A program made the position numbers and the translations under genes. DNA of 64,000 nt from a virus: positions 62,001 to 126,000 of IMG/VR virus record IMGVR_UViG_3300020183_000013; one strand, 5' to 3'. Shown one piece after another: positions 6,980-13,020 of the stretch. The notes beneath the pieces are model-generated. The model was not told the DNA's origin. It saw only the letters and a program-made list of their open reading frames with translations, and ran no database searches. Position 1 is the first letter of the stretch. Each line of letters begins with the position of its first letter.

Positions 6980-7287
6980 TGACTGACAAAATCACACTTG
7001 AACTCACACTTGAAGAACTCAAACTGATTGATAAGTATGTTGAGTTGAATGATGAGACCCAGGGTGTATTTGATAAAATCAAGTATGCTTATCCTAAATC
7101 AAAAACCCTGTACGATTTGATTTATGATTGGTGGGGTGATGTATTCACAGTTCATGGTGATTGGGATAGTGAAACATCTATTGAGGATTTGGTAGACCAG
7201 ATTGATATGTGGTTGCTCAAAGAGCATGATACCAACAGTTATAAATGGAATGAGTGTATCCGAATGATTAGGGAGAAACTACGATGA
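6979..7287 (+). CDS. Hypothetical acidic protein, 102 aa
   Basis: The N terminus (MTDKITLELTLEELKLIDKY) resembles the start of many small phage proteins with a strand followed by a long helix. The overall composition is acidic, with several Trp. The ATG at 6979 is coupled to the upstream stop; an ATG at 6976 is also possible. The role is unknown. Confidence 0.65.
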   Translation: MTDKITLELTLEELKLIDKYVELNDETQGVFDKIKYAYPKSKTLYDLIYDWWGDVFTVHGDWDSETSIEDLVDQIDMWLLKEHDTNSYKWNECIRMIREKLR

Positions 7288-7538
7288 CTGAAAACTATCC
7301 CGATTATATCTTTGAAGAAGCACACCGAAGAGAACTTGCAAATAAGCCTTTTGAGGAACTCACCACAAATGAAAAAATTCAACTTGCCCTTGAAAAGGTT
7401 GATTGGATTGTGATTGGCGGACAAGACGGACAAGAGTTTTATAGTTCTATTCAGTTTATTCGTAGGGTGTTGAGGAGCCTTGTGACACCTTACAAACTGA
7501 CACAAGGACACACCAGAACCGACCTGGATGCCCTATAA
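7284..7538 (+). CDS. Hypothetical protein, 84 aa, ends inside a promoter
   Basis: A small acidic protein coupled to the upstream gene (ATGA). Its last codons (KLTQGHTRTDLDAL) are read through a promoter module and its TAA stop is part of the TATAAT at 7534-7539. The same arrangement occurs at 1958. The tail is therefore shaped by the regulatory DNA rather than by protein function. Confidence 0.65.
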   Translation: MTENYPDYIFEEAHRRELANKPFEELTTNEKIQLALEKVDWIVIGGQDGQEFYSSIQFIRRVLRSLVTPYKLTQGHTRTDLDAL

Positions 7539-7539
7539 T
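7498..7539 (+). promoter_or_regulatory. Early promoter, TGACAC box plus TATAAT
   Basis: TGACAC at 7498-7503 is followed after 30 bp by TATAAT at 7534-7539, with no -35 hexamer. A short inverted repeat (CCAG at 7513-7516, CTGG at 7524-7527) lies between. The leader to the next ATG at 7563 is about 17 nt. It belongs to the same promoter class as 1918-1959. Confidence 0.6.
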
Positions 7540-7562
7540 ACACTCGTACACACAGAACTCTA

Positions 7563-7802
7563 ATGTCTAACTTCTACACTCTCATTCCTGGAACTGATGT
7601 GCTCCGTAGTAAGATTGATGTCTTCCAGTGGACTAATCCTGAAAATGAAAATCAATCTGAACGAGTAGAACTAACAGTAGATAATGCTGGTATTTTCATT
7701 ACTTCTTGTTCTGGTGGTGCTCGTGAAGATATGAGTATTTCACAGAAGGATTTGGCGATTGCTCTTGCTCGTGGAATTCTTGAAGCATATGGAGTTGGTT
7801 GA
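7563..7802 (+). CDS. Hypothetical protein, 79 aa
   Basis: First gene of the transcript from the TATAAT at 7534. It starts MSNFYTLIPGTDVLRSKIDV and ends in a helix (SQKDLAIALARGILEAYGVG). The stop directly precedes the next ATG. The function is unknown. Confidence 0.65.
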   Translation: MSNFYTLIPGTDVLRSKIDVFQWTNPENENQSERVELTVDNAGIFITSCSGGAREDMSISQKDLAIALARGILEAYGVG

Positions 7803-8126
7803 ATGACTGACATTTCTAAACTCTCCTACAAAGAACTCCAACAACTTGAAAAACAAATTGATGAACGCAAAGAGGTATTGCGTAAGTCAAAGGATTGTGT
7901 TGAGGGATATAAAGTTACATTCTGTGTGAAGTTCAATCCTGCTGAACACCAATTTGATGAATTGAATAGTCCAGAAGAGTTTGGTGATTATTTGGGAAAT
8001 GATGTTGCAAATCTGATTGTCAAAGATTTGGGTCTTCTGCAATCTAATGTAAGTGCTTTTATCATTGAAGAAATGACTGATGAAGATAAGGTAGAATGGA
8101 AGAACTTCTGGGAGGATGATGAATGA
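7803..8126 (+). CDS. Hypothetical protein, 107 aa
   Basis: It begins with a coiled-coil-like helix (YKELQQLEKQIDERKEVLRK), then a beta-rich section (GYKVTFCVKFNPAEHQF) and an acidic C terminus (WKNFWEDDE). The stop overlaps the next ATG. The family is unknown. Confidence 0.65.
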   Translation: MTDISKLSYKELQQLEKQIDERKEVLRKSKDCVEGYKVTFCVKFNPAEHQFDELNSPEEFGDYLGNDVANLIVKDLGLLQSNVSAFIIEEMTDEDKVEWKNFWEDDE

Positions 8127-8422
8127 CTTACGGACTAAACCCAAATACAATTGCATTCTCTTACACTCGTGAAGAGTTGTTTGAGTGTATCACAAAGATT
8201 GTAGCACACCCACACACTGCAATCACAAAGCACGACAAATCCCGTGCTCTTGCGATTATGGTAGTGATGGATGATTACTTCTCAAACTATGCTGAAAGTG
8301 ATAATGAGGGTTGTCATTATGTTTATGAACAGGAGGCAACGGACCTTATTGATTTTGTAAGAAAGTTTGAACTTGGTATTGATGATTATGGTGATGTTGA
8401 TGTTGATGAGGTGTTGAAGTGA
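8123..8422 (+). CDS. Hypothetical protein, 99 aa
   Basis: The pattern TREELFECITKIVAHPHTAI and ALAIMVVMDDYFSNYAES suggests a small helical bundle, with an acidic end (IDDYGDVDVDEVLK). Both neighbours are coupled by overlaps. Unknown function. Confidence 0.65.
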   Translation: MTYGLNPNTIAFSYTREELFECITKIVAHPHTAITKHDKSRALAIMVVMDDYFSNYAESDNEGCHYVYEQEATDLIDFVRKFELGIDDYGDVDVDEVLK

Positions 8423-8604
8423 GCAGATTTACTGAAAATCCTGATGAGATTGTGCTTCAAGACATTCAAATGTTTCATCTGGAAAGTATGAATGAACGCA
8501 CACTTTGGATTGGTGTTTATGGTGATGATGGTAAAATCTATCACTTGAATATTTCTGCAGATGGTGATAAACTGAGGTATTATTGGAGTAATGAAACCCC
8601 GTGA
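8419..8604 (+). CDS. Hypothetical protein, 61 aa, GTG start
   Basis: The start is GTG within GTGA, overlapping the upstream stop. The protein has a small beta-sheet pattern (ERTLWIGVYGDDGKIYHLNI). It is followed by another GTG-started gene in the same coupled style. Unknown function. Confidence 0.6.
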   Translation: MSRFTENPDEIVLQDIQMFHLESMNERTLWIGVYGDDGKIYHLNISADGDKLRYYWSNETP

Positions 8605-8945
8605 GATTCGAAGAACCAACAAAACTTGAACTCTTCCTTGATGGTTTTCATAACTTTTTGAACTGTCTGGATTGTTATAATGATGGTGATGAATGGGGCT
8701 ACCAAGAATTCTGGGAAGGATTAAATCTCGGGTGGTATATGGAATATATTTTCCCTTATGAGGATCCGTACAATATTACTATCTCACCAGAAAGAAAGTT
8801 GAGGTTGGACCAGAAACCACCAGTCATTTATGTTTCAGAAGAGGCATATGATAAACTAATAGAAGCAATCAACAAACCACCAGAGTATAATGAAAAGATT
8901 GCCAGAGTGTTAAGTCGTAAAGCACCTTGGGATGAAGAAAAATGA
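8601..8945 (+). CDS. Protein with DUF1778/TacA antitoxin-like C terminus
   Basis: The protein is 114 aa and starts at a GTG overlapping the upstream stop. Residues 75-113 (VIYVSEEAYDKLIEAINKPP, then NEKIARVLSRKAPWDEE) match the C-terminal pattern of DUF1778/TacA antitoxins: a short helix, PP.Y/E.N, and a closing (K/R)xPW motif. In TacA this tail neutralises the partner acetyltransferase toxin. The DNA-binding ribbon-helix-helix of real antitoxins is absent; the N-terminal part is instead an acidic, aromatic domain (DGFHNFLNCLDCYNDGDEW). No toxin gene is next to it. An orphan toxin-blocking role is inference. Confidence 0.55.
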   Translation: MRFEEPTKLELFLDGFHNFLNCLDCYNDGDEWGYQEFWEGLNLGWYMEYIFPYEDPYNITISPERKLRLDQKPPVIYVSEEAYDKLIEAINKPPEYNEKIARVLSRKAPWDEEK

Positions 8946-9121
8946 CTATTGAGGTAACACACAATGAAGACAACACATTTACCATCTCCTGGGATGAGAA
9001 TTCTCCTACGGAAAGTATTTTCAACACCTGGACAGAAGAAGACTTTATCAAGGTCATTATGGACTATCTTCAGAAATTAGAAACTGAAAGACGTGATGTT
9101 GAAAAATCCAGATATGTATAG
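8942..9121 (+). CDS. Hypothetical acidic protein, 59 aa
   Basis: It starts MTIEVTHNEDNTFTISWDEN at an ATG overlapping the upstream stop, a typical strand-strand-helix small phage protein (WTEEDFIKVIMDYLQKLE). It overlaps the next gene by 26 bp. The function is unknown. Confidence 0.6.
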   Translation: MTIEVTHNEDNTFTISWDENSPTESIFNTWTEEDFIKVIMDYLQKLETERRDVEKSRYV

Positions 9122-9479
9122 TAGAGTAGTACCAGGAACAGCAAAAAGAAAAACTAAAATGAACTGGTTTGATTACTGGATTATGCATTGTTGGATGACT
9201 GGATGGCAGAGCATTAAACATTCATTCCAAAACTGGGCTGATTTGATGACTGGTAACTGGAAAGATTATGCTCTGATGTGGTATGATGATCCATATGAAG
9301 AGTGTCGTGATTGCTTCTGGTCTTATCTTGGTGATGATGACACTCTACCAAAAGAGTTTTTAGAACATCTACAACAACTGGTTGAAGATATTGAAACTGG
9401 TAAAGAGAAAGTCATTCCGATGGATGAACTTCTTATCAAACGAATGAAAGACCTTACAGAAGATGTGGAGGTAGACTAA
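9096..9479 (+). CDS. Hypothetical protein, 127 aa, Trp-rich
   Basis: Residues 22-80 are rich in Trp and Tyr (WFDYWIMHCWMTGWQ, then ADLMTGNWKDYALMWYDD), suggesting a membrane-surface or compact helical domain, followed by a charged helical tail. The start is uncertain: ATG 9096 overlaps the previous gene, while ATG 9159 would remove 21 residues. The stop TAA overlaps the next ATG. Confidence 0.6.
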   Translation: MLKNPDMYSRVVPGTAKRKTKMNWFDYWIMHCWMTGWQSIKHSFQNWADLMTGNWKDYALMWYDDPYEECRDCFWSYLGDDDTLPKEFLEHLQQLVEDIETGKEKVIPMDELLIKRMKDLTEDVEVD

Positions 9480-9865
9480 TGGGATTATATGATGACATTC
9501 ATTCTTCTTATAACCTAGGAGAGCACTTCACTAATGTACCAATGCAAACCAAAGGACTTGCTCGTGCTATGTCAAGATATTGGATTGCACCTGATGGATG
9601 TTTGTATGAATTGACTTATAAAGAAACACATACTTATGAAGATATTAAAGAGGATGATGAACGATATGATTCAAAACATTTATTCTTAAATTATGAATGG
9701 ATTCCAACTGGAAAACACGGTAAGGTAGAACCCTGTTACATCACCGATTATGTTGAGATCTATCCTGCACAATGGAATGGTTCTTATGATGATTGGCCAC
9801 GATGTAGAATACACTTTAAGTATGGTAAAGTAATGGACTTTGAAGTATATGTCGGAGAAGGATAA
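9479..9865 (+). CDS. Conserved phage hypothetical protein, 128 aa
   Basis: The N terminus (MGLYDDIHSSYNLGEHFTNV, then QTKGLARAM and YWIAPDGCLYELTY) fits a widespread family of small phage proteins beginning MGxxDDIxxxY that carry a QTK segment and a GxLYE turn. Their function is not known to me. The start is coupled to the upstream stop as TAATG. Confidence 0.7.
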   Translation: MGLYDDIHSSYNLGEHFTNVPMQTKGLARAMSRYWIAPDGCLYELTYKETHTYEDIKEDDERYDSKHLFLNYEWIPTGKHGKVEPCYITDYVEIYPAQWNGSYDDWPRCRIHFKYGKVMDFEVYVGEG

Positions 9866-10019
9866 GATCTATTATAATGTATGGTGTTGTGCTTATCAGA
9901 GAAGGTATCTGTATAAGAAAACACCAAGAGAAAGTAGAGAGCATGAGACTGTTCTTATGTGTTTAGGTATCGCAAGGTTCACAGTGTTTGATACTGAAAA
10001 AACTAAGCATTTAAGTTAA
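9849..10019 (+). CDS. Hypothetical basic protein, 56 aa
   Basis: A short frame overlapping the previous gene's end by 17 bp. The protein is Tyr/Arg/Lys-rich (DKIYYNVWCCAYQRRYLYKK) with a hydrophobic section (ETVLMCLGIARFTVF). It is the last possible gene before the gene-free region. No family is recognised. Confidence 0.4.
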   Translation: MSEKDKIYYNVWCCAYQRRYLYKKTPRESREHETVLMCLGIARFTVFDTEKTKHLS

Positions 10020-10088
10020 TATAACGATAATATGATATTAAAATAATAAAAAAACGGCTTTTTAAATCATAGCCTATTATTTTGTTAT

Positions 10089-10103
10089 TGATAATCATTC
10101 TCA
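10089..10103. promoter_or_regulatory. Fur-box-like palindrome
   Basis: TGATAATCATTCTCA matches the 7-1-7 Fur operator form TGATAATNATTATCA at all but one fixed position. No clear promoter is visible immediately beside it. Binding by host Fur is inference. Confidence 0.4.
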
Positions 10104-10143
10104 ATAAAAGGTGTGATGAATACTCTTTTAATACCCTATAATA

Positions 10144-10178
10144 CCCTTAGATATCTTATAAACCCTTAGATATCTTAT
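10144..10178. repeat. Direct repeat, 16 bp twice
   Basis: CCCTTAGATATCTTAT occurs at 10144-10159 and again at 10163-10178. It contains the palindrome AAGATATCTT in variant form and sits among several ATACCCT and TATAATACC words. It may add to an origin or regulatory region. Confidence 0.7.
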
Positions 10179-10276
10179 GTTAATACCTTATAATACCCTT
10201 ATAAACCCTTCGGATCCTTGTGATCTTACACGTCGGCAGCTTAGCACAAGGTCTCTGAGTTGTCAAGGGACGCGCA

Positions 10277-10633
10277 CGAGATTCGCAGAGACGCACTAGA
10301 TTCGCACACACAAGACACTTCGAGATTCGCATAGGTCTCATAGTTACTTCGAGATTCGCACAATACCTTATAATCAAACTAGATTCACATCATATCATTA
10401 TATCGTTATATCATACTAGATTCACATAAGTTCTCGTAATCATTTCGAGATTCGCATCAATCACATAAACACTTCGAGATATCATCATATCATCATATCA
10501 TCATATACTAGATTCATTTCGAGATTCACACAATACATCTAGATTCTTACTAGATTCGCATATATACTGTCAAGGGTCTCGTGAACACTTCGAGATTCGC
10601 ACACAATAACTTGACACACCTTCTAGATTCACG
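10277..10633. repeat. Dispersed repeat array, core (C/T)(G/T)AGATTC(G/A)CA
   Basis: About 14 copies, all in the same orientation, start at 10277, 10296, 10321, 10350, 10379, 10416, 10446, 10475 (degenerate), 10508, 10520, 10539, 10550, 10591 and 10623. Two subtypes alternate: CGAGATTCGCA, often preceded by ACTT, and CTAGATTCACA. Spacing is irregular, mostly 11 to 41 bp. The last copy lies inside the spacer of the promoter at 10611. Confidence 0.85.
10481..10504. repeat. Three tandem copies of ATCATCAT
   Basis: A perfect 8-bp unit repeated three times inside the repeat array. It may be slippage-derived. It adds to the low-melting character of the region. Confidence 0.8.
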
Positions 10634-10639
10634 TATACT
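10611..10639 (+). promoter_or_regulatory. Consensus sigma70 promoter, TTGACA-N17-TATACT
   Basis: TTGACA at 10611-10616 and TATACT at 10634-10639 are exactly 17 bp apart. The spacer contains the last copy of the repeat (CTAGATTCACG at 10623-10633), so a protein binding the repeats would block or touch RNA polymerase here. It drives the 57-aa gene at 10672. Confidence 0.8.
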
Positions 10640-10671
10640 ATACACATAGTTTTTCAGGAGTTCGAGTTCTT

Positions 10672-10845
10672 ATGTCTAGTTCTTATCTGTCTGCAACAAA
10701 GACTAAGTATCGCATCACGTTAGAGCTAGAGGTGTTTCCAGATATGAATCCTCATCAGATTCAGTGGGAACGTGTACTCGAACTTGAGCCTGCGGAGAAG
10801 GTTAACTCTTATGTCGAAGACCTGAGTACACCTGACCGCTGGTAG
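10672..10845 (+). CDS. Hypothetical protein, 57 aa
   Basis: It has its own strong promoter and a ribosome-binding site (CAGGAG) upstream. The protein contains TKYRITLELEVFPDMNPHQI and ends VNSYVEDLSTPDRW, a pattern I associate with small conserved proteins of T4-like cyanophages. It is followed by an intrinsic terminator, so it is a monocistronic unit, probably very early. Control by the repeat array is likely, and it is the first candidate for a repeat-binding regulator, although I see no DNA-binding motif. Confidence 0.75.
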   Translation: MSSSYLSATKTKYRITLELEVFPDMNPHQIQWERVLELEPAEKVNSYVEDLSTPDRW

Positions 10846-10881
10846 AAACTATAGTTCAGTCTCCTTAAGTTTATCTCTTAA

Positions 10882-10917
10882 GATCTCCCATTCTACCAAG
10901 AATCGGGAGATTTTTTT
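10882..10917 (+). terminator. Intrinsic terminator
   Basis: ATCTCCCATTCT pairs with AGAATCGGGAGAT around a short ACCA loop, with one bulged base, followed by seven T. It ends the transcript of the 57-aa gene. Confidence 0.9.
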
Positions 10918-10941
10918 ATGTCTTTGTGCCACTTGTAGAAC

Positions 10942-10983
10942 TGTCCATAATATTCACCAAACCCCTGTGGAACCTGGTATATT
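10942..10983 (+). promoter_or_regulatory. Early promoter, variant box plus TATATT
   Basis: TGTCCA at 10942-10947 lies 30 bp before TATATT at 10978-10983. The box departs from the TGGCAC form, so this is the weakest member of the class, but the spacing is the same and the -10 is preceded by the CCTGG also found at the 11270 promoter. Confidence 0.4.
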
Positions 10984-11013
10984 TGCAATGTGGTTAATTC
11001 TCTACACAAAACC

Positions 11014-11262
11014 ATGCAAGACTTTTCCAAGAAATTCTACCAAACCCTGATGCTCAATGTTGCAACAATTGCCGCGATTGTGGTGGGAATTGTGACATTT
11101 ATGATTCGCTCCTTCAATGAGAACAATGGGGCAGAAAAGACACGTAAGGTGTTACAAACTGTTCTGCGCTTCGTTGATACCATTGTGGGCAAGCTTCAGG
11201 TTCTGGTGAATACTGATGTGCCAGAAGTAAAAGTGGCACAGAAAACTACCAAAGGGAAGTGA
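11014..11262 (+). CDS. Single-pass membrane protein, 82 aa
   Basis: One hydrophobic segment at about residues 13-31 (MLNVATIAAIVVGIVTFMI) follows a short basic N terminus; the rest is a soluble tail ending EVKVAQKTTKGK. I chose the ATG at 11014 (MQDFSKKFYQTL) rather than upstream alternatives because it is closest after the predicted transcript start. The promoter box of the next gene lies within its last codons. Confidence 0.65.
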   Translation: MQDFSKKFYQTLMLNVATIAAIVVGIVTFMIRSFNENNGAEKTRKVLQTVLRFVDTIVGKLQVLVNTDVPEVKVAQKTTKGK

Positions 11263-11275
11263 ATCCTGGTATATT
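11234..11275 (+). promoter_or_regulatory. Early promoter, TGGCAC box plus TATATT
   Basis: TGGCAC at 11234-11239, inside the end of the upstream gene, lies 30 bp before TATATT at 11270-11275. The -10 is followed by ACATTCGTTC, a word also found after the -10 of the promoters at 12008 and 12328. Confidence 0.6.
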
Positions 11276-11300
11276 ACATTCGTTCGGTTGAAAACTGACT

Positions 11301-11435
11301 ATGTGCGGTCCTGCTTTTGAGTATACTCGGGAAGATTTCCTGAATGATGCTTCTGATGAAGAATGGGTTGAATGGGAACAGAAAGCAGCAGAACTTGAGT
11401 TGACTCTGGATTACTACCTCGCCGAATTTGTCTGA
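11301..11435 (+). CDS. Hypothetical acidic protein, 44 aa
   Basis: It starts MCGPAFEYTREDFLNDASDE and is strongly acidic, with 14 Asp/Glu in 44 residues. It has its own promoter and is coupled to the next gene by TGATG. The function is unknown. Confidence 0.65.
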   Translation: MCGPAFEYTREDFLNDASDEEWVEWEQKAAELELTLDYYLAEFV

Positions 11436-11632
11436 TGGAATTTGTTAACTACGTTCGTTCATTCTATGGCCCTGGTGGTATCTACTCGATGAATGTAACT
11501 GATGCAATGATCATCGACGCCACCATACAGTACTTGACAACTCCTGGCACACGTTGGTGCGATGGTGATAGTTTCGACCGCGAACATGTTCGTGACATTA
11601 TGATCGAACGGTTCGGTCTTGTGCCAACCTGA
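11435..11632 (+). CDS. Hypothetical protein, 65 aa
   Basis: It begins MEFVNYVRSFYGPGGIYSMN, contains a helix (VTDAMIIDATIQYLTTPG) and ends in a basic/acidic helix. A conserved-looking small cyanophage protein of unknown role, second gene of a two-gene transcript. Confidence 0.7.
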   Translation: MEFVNYVRSFYGPGGIYSMNVTDAMIIDATIQYLTTPGTRWCDGDSFDREHVRDIMIERFGLVPT

Positions 11633-11636
11633 GAAC

Positions 11637-11680
11637 TGGCACACGGGGTCGCCACAGACCCCACCCCCTGACCCTATACT
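11637..11680 (+). promoter_or_regulatory. Early promoter, TGGCAC box, hairpin and TATACT
   Basis: TGGCAC at 11637-11642 is 32 bp from TATACT at 11675-11680. A hairpin of GGGGTC (11645-11650) and GACCCC (11657-11662) with the loop GCCACA lies between. The whole module is nearly duplicated at 14521-14564. Confidence 0.65.
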
Positions 11681-11705
11681 GATTCAGTCAACCACACACG
11701 AGATC

Positions 11706-11966
11706 ATGCTCAAGAAAGTATCACCCGAAAAGGCAACTCCATCTCCTGTTGTAGTTAACAAAGGAAAGCATGGATACAACTGCTGGGTGTATTCTAGCAG
11801 GATTCAGAAGAATGGCAACACATACTTTAAGTATACAATTGCCCACACATTCAAGCAAAAGTTTGTATCTAGAGAGGATGCCCTGATGTATGGTTGGGCG
11901 AAAGTTAATGGGCACAAAGTTACAACTTTCGATGTGCCCATGCGCCACAAACCTGTGACAGTCTGA
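11706..11966 (+). CDS. Hypothetical protein, 86 aa
   Basis: A basic protein with a beta-rich core (YNCWVYSSRIQKNGNTYF) followed by a helix (SREDALMYGWAKVNGH), somewhat like small AP2-type DNA-binding folds of phages. That is only a resemblance in strand and helix order. It is a single-gene unit. Confidence 0.65.
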   Translation: MLKKVSPEKATPSPVVVNKGKHGYNCWVYSSRIQKNGNTYFKYTIAHTFKQKFVSREDALMYGWAKVNGHKVTTFDVPMRHKPVTV

Positions 11967-11970
11967 CTAG

Positions 11971-12013
11971 TGGCACAAGACCCCTTGCGGTTCTCCTGAT
12001 TCTGGTTTACATT
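11971..12013 (+). promoter_or_regulatory. Early promoter, TGGCAC box plus TACATT
   Basis: TGGCAC at 11971-11976 is 31 bp from TACATT at 12008-12013. The following ACATTCGTTC is shared with the promoters at 11270 and 12328. A short GACCCCTTGCGGTTCTC stretch lies between. Confidence 0.5.
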
Positions 12014-12040
12014 ACATTCGTTCAAACAAAGGAACACCAA

Positions 12041-12286
12041 ATGCGTCCTGTTTCTGTTCACCCTGAGAAAAGCATTCGGTTCACTGAACACGCTAAGTTC
12101 TGGTGTGAAATGTTGAACAATTATCGCAAATGTTACCCTAAGCATTCGTTTGCTAAAATGGCAGAACATTTCGATCTGAGTGAAACAAATGCCCGCCGAT
12201 ATTACTATGGAATGCATCAAGCAAATCTGGGGTATTTTGGCAATGGTTACAATCAAATCCGCAGGGGTGCCTGTGTGACACTCTGA
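12041..12286 (+). CDS. HTH-like protein, 81 aa
   Basis: Residues 35-60 (SFAKMAEHFDLSETNARRYY) fit a helix-turn-helix pattern: a first helix with an Ala-Glu-His-Phe turn and a recognition helix with Asn-Ala-Arg-Arg. It could be a small DNA-binding regulator of this promoter array. It is a single-gene unit with its own promoter and a good ribosome-binding site (AAAGGAA). Confidence 0.55.
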   Translation: MRPVSVHPEKSIRFTEHAKFWCEMLNNYRKCYPKHSFAKMAEHFDLSETNARRYYYGMHQANLGYFGNGYNQIRRGACVTL

Positions 12287-12290
12287 GAAC

Positions 12291-12333
12291 TGCCACAAGG
12301 GGGGTTGCAATGCTCCCCAATCCGTTCTACATT
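12291..12333 (+). promoter_or_regulatory. Early promoter, TGCCAC box plus TACATT
   Basis: TGCCAC at 12291-12296 is 31 bp from TACATT at 12328-12333. A GGGG...CCCC stem (12299-12304 with 12314-12317) lies between. The -10 and downstream word match the promoter at 12008. Confidence 0.5.
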
Positions 12334-12358
12334 ACATTCGTTCCTGAGACACCAACCG

Positions 12359-12796
12359 ATGACCGTGACTCTGACTGCTTCCTATCGTGAAATGCTGCAC
12401 GAAGATGCAGTTGCTAAGATCGATGAGCTTCTGGAGGAGAACTATGCTCTCGATGATATGCTTGAGTTCATCGATGAGCGTAATGAGACCAACTTCGTTC
12501 TCTTTTATGAAGAGTATGTGCGTGTTGGTGAAGCAATCGGTTATGAAGCAGTAGATGCTCTCATTGATGAAATGGGATGCGTTTCTGACATTGAAGATTG
12601 CGACGAACGTTATCAAGGTTGCTATCAAGATGAGGCAGAGTTTGCAGAATCTTTCTACAATGAAATGGGTTGCAACATCCCTGAAGGAATTGTAGTGGAT
12701 TGGGAAGCAACGTGGGAAACTTCGCTGCATTATGATTACACTTCCTGCAGTGATGGTAGCACCTATCGTTCTTGCCACATCTTCCGCGATTGCTGA
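12359..12796 (+). CDS. ArdA-like antirestriction protein
   Basis: The protein (145 aa) is strongly acidic and follows the order of the ArdA C-terminal region: a helix (AVDALIDEMG), a YQGCYQDEAEFAESFYNE segment matching the Y.G.Y.s..dFA form, then IPEGIVVDWEAT matching IP..l..yiDyea, and a final HIFRDC like the closing (H/Y)VFR of ArdA. ArdA proteins mimic DNA and block type I restriction enzymes. The typical ArdA is about 165 aa; this one lacks part of the N-terminal domain. It has its own promoter and terminator. Confidence 0.6.
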   Translation: MTVTLTASYREMLHEDAVAKIDELLEENYALDDMLEFIDERNETNFVLFYEEYVRVGEAIGYEAVDALIDEMGCVSDIEDCDERYQGCYQDEAEFAESFYNEMGCNIPEGIVVDWEATWETSLHYDYTSCSDGSTYRSCHIFRDC

Positions 12797-12803
12797 TAAG
12801 AAT

Positions 12804-12830
12804 GGGGGGATTAATTCCCTCCCTTTTTTT
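12804..12830 (+). terminator. Intrinsic terminator
   Basis: GGGGGGA and TCCCTCC pair around the loop TTAAT, with one G-T pair, followed by seven T. It ends the transcript of the ArdA-like gene. Confidence 0.9.
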
Positions 12831-12870
12831 ATACTTTTATTTTAAATATTTTTTAGCAGGGGCGGTGGCG

Positions 12871-12975
12871 ATGGTTTTCGTCTTAGAGGCTACCCCGCCT
12901 CTCATCCGATTGTCCCCATATTATAAGGCAGCCACGGGGGCATTCGTGGGCAGCCAGTGCCACTTCCCGAACTGA
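12871..12975 (+). CDS. Possible 34-aa peptide
   Basis: A short frame after a purine-rich stretch (GGGGCGGTGGCG) beginning MVFVLEATPPLIRLSPYYKA. It lies in the GC-rich 190 bp between a terminator and the next promoter, which otherwise hold no gene. It may be chance. Confidence 0.25.
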   Translation: MVFVLEATPPLIRLSPYYKAATGAFVGSQCHFPN

Positions 12976-13014
12976 CCACGACCCATTGCGTTGGGTGCTG
13001 ATCCGTGCCATACT
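12973..13014 (+). promoter_or_regulatory. Early promoter, TGACCA box plus CATACT
   Basis: TGACCA at 12973-12978 is 30 bp from CATACT at 13009-13014, in the context TGATCCGTGCCATACT that recurs at 13965 and 15828. The predicted start of transcription falls at or beside the ATG at 13021, which suggests a leaderless transcript. Confidence 0.5.
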
Positions 13015-13020
13015 AACCGT

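Larger units (their letters stand above)
10020..10671. other. Gene-free regulatory region, possible replication origin
   Basis: About 650 bp without a credible gene, the longest such stretch in this window. It contains a Fur-box-like palindrome, an AT-rich direct repeat, three tandem 8-bp units, about 14 dispersed copies of a short repeat, and a consensus promoter at its right end. Iterated short repeats in AT-rich DNA fit a replication origin or a regulatory hub. The sequence does not decide between them. Confidence 0.6.

Noticed and set aside
10277-10633. CRISPR array
   Set aside because: The repeats are only about 11 bp, vary between two forms, and the spacing is irregular (11 to 41 bp); no cas gene is present.
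10020-10671. tRNA or structured RNA gene
   Set aside because: I looked for cloverleaf arms and found none; the region is dominated by short repeats and AT-rich words.
11804-12778. Minus-strand frames of 168 and 148 aa
   Set aside because: They are antisense to plus-strand genes with their own promoters and terminators; Cys/Ile/Ser-rich composition is typical of shadow frames.
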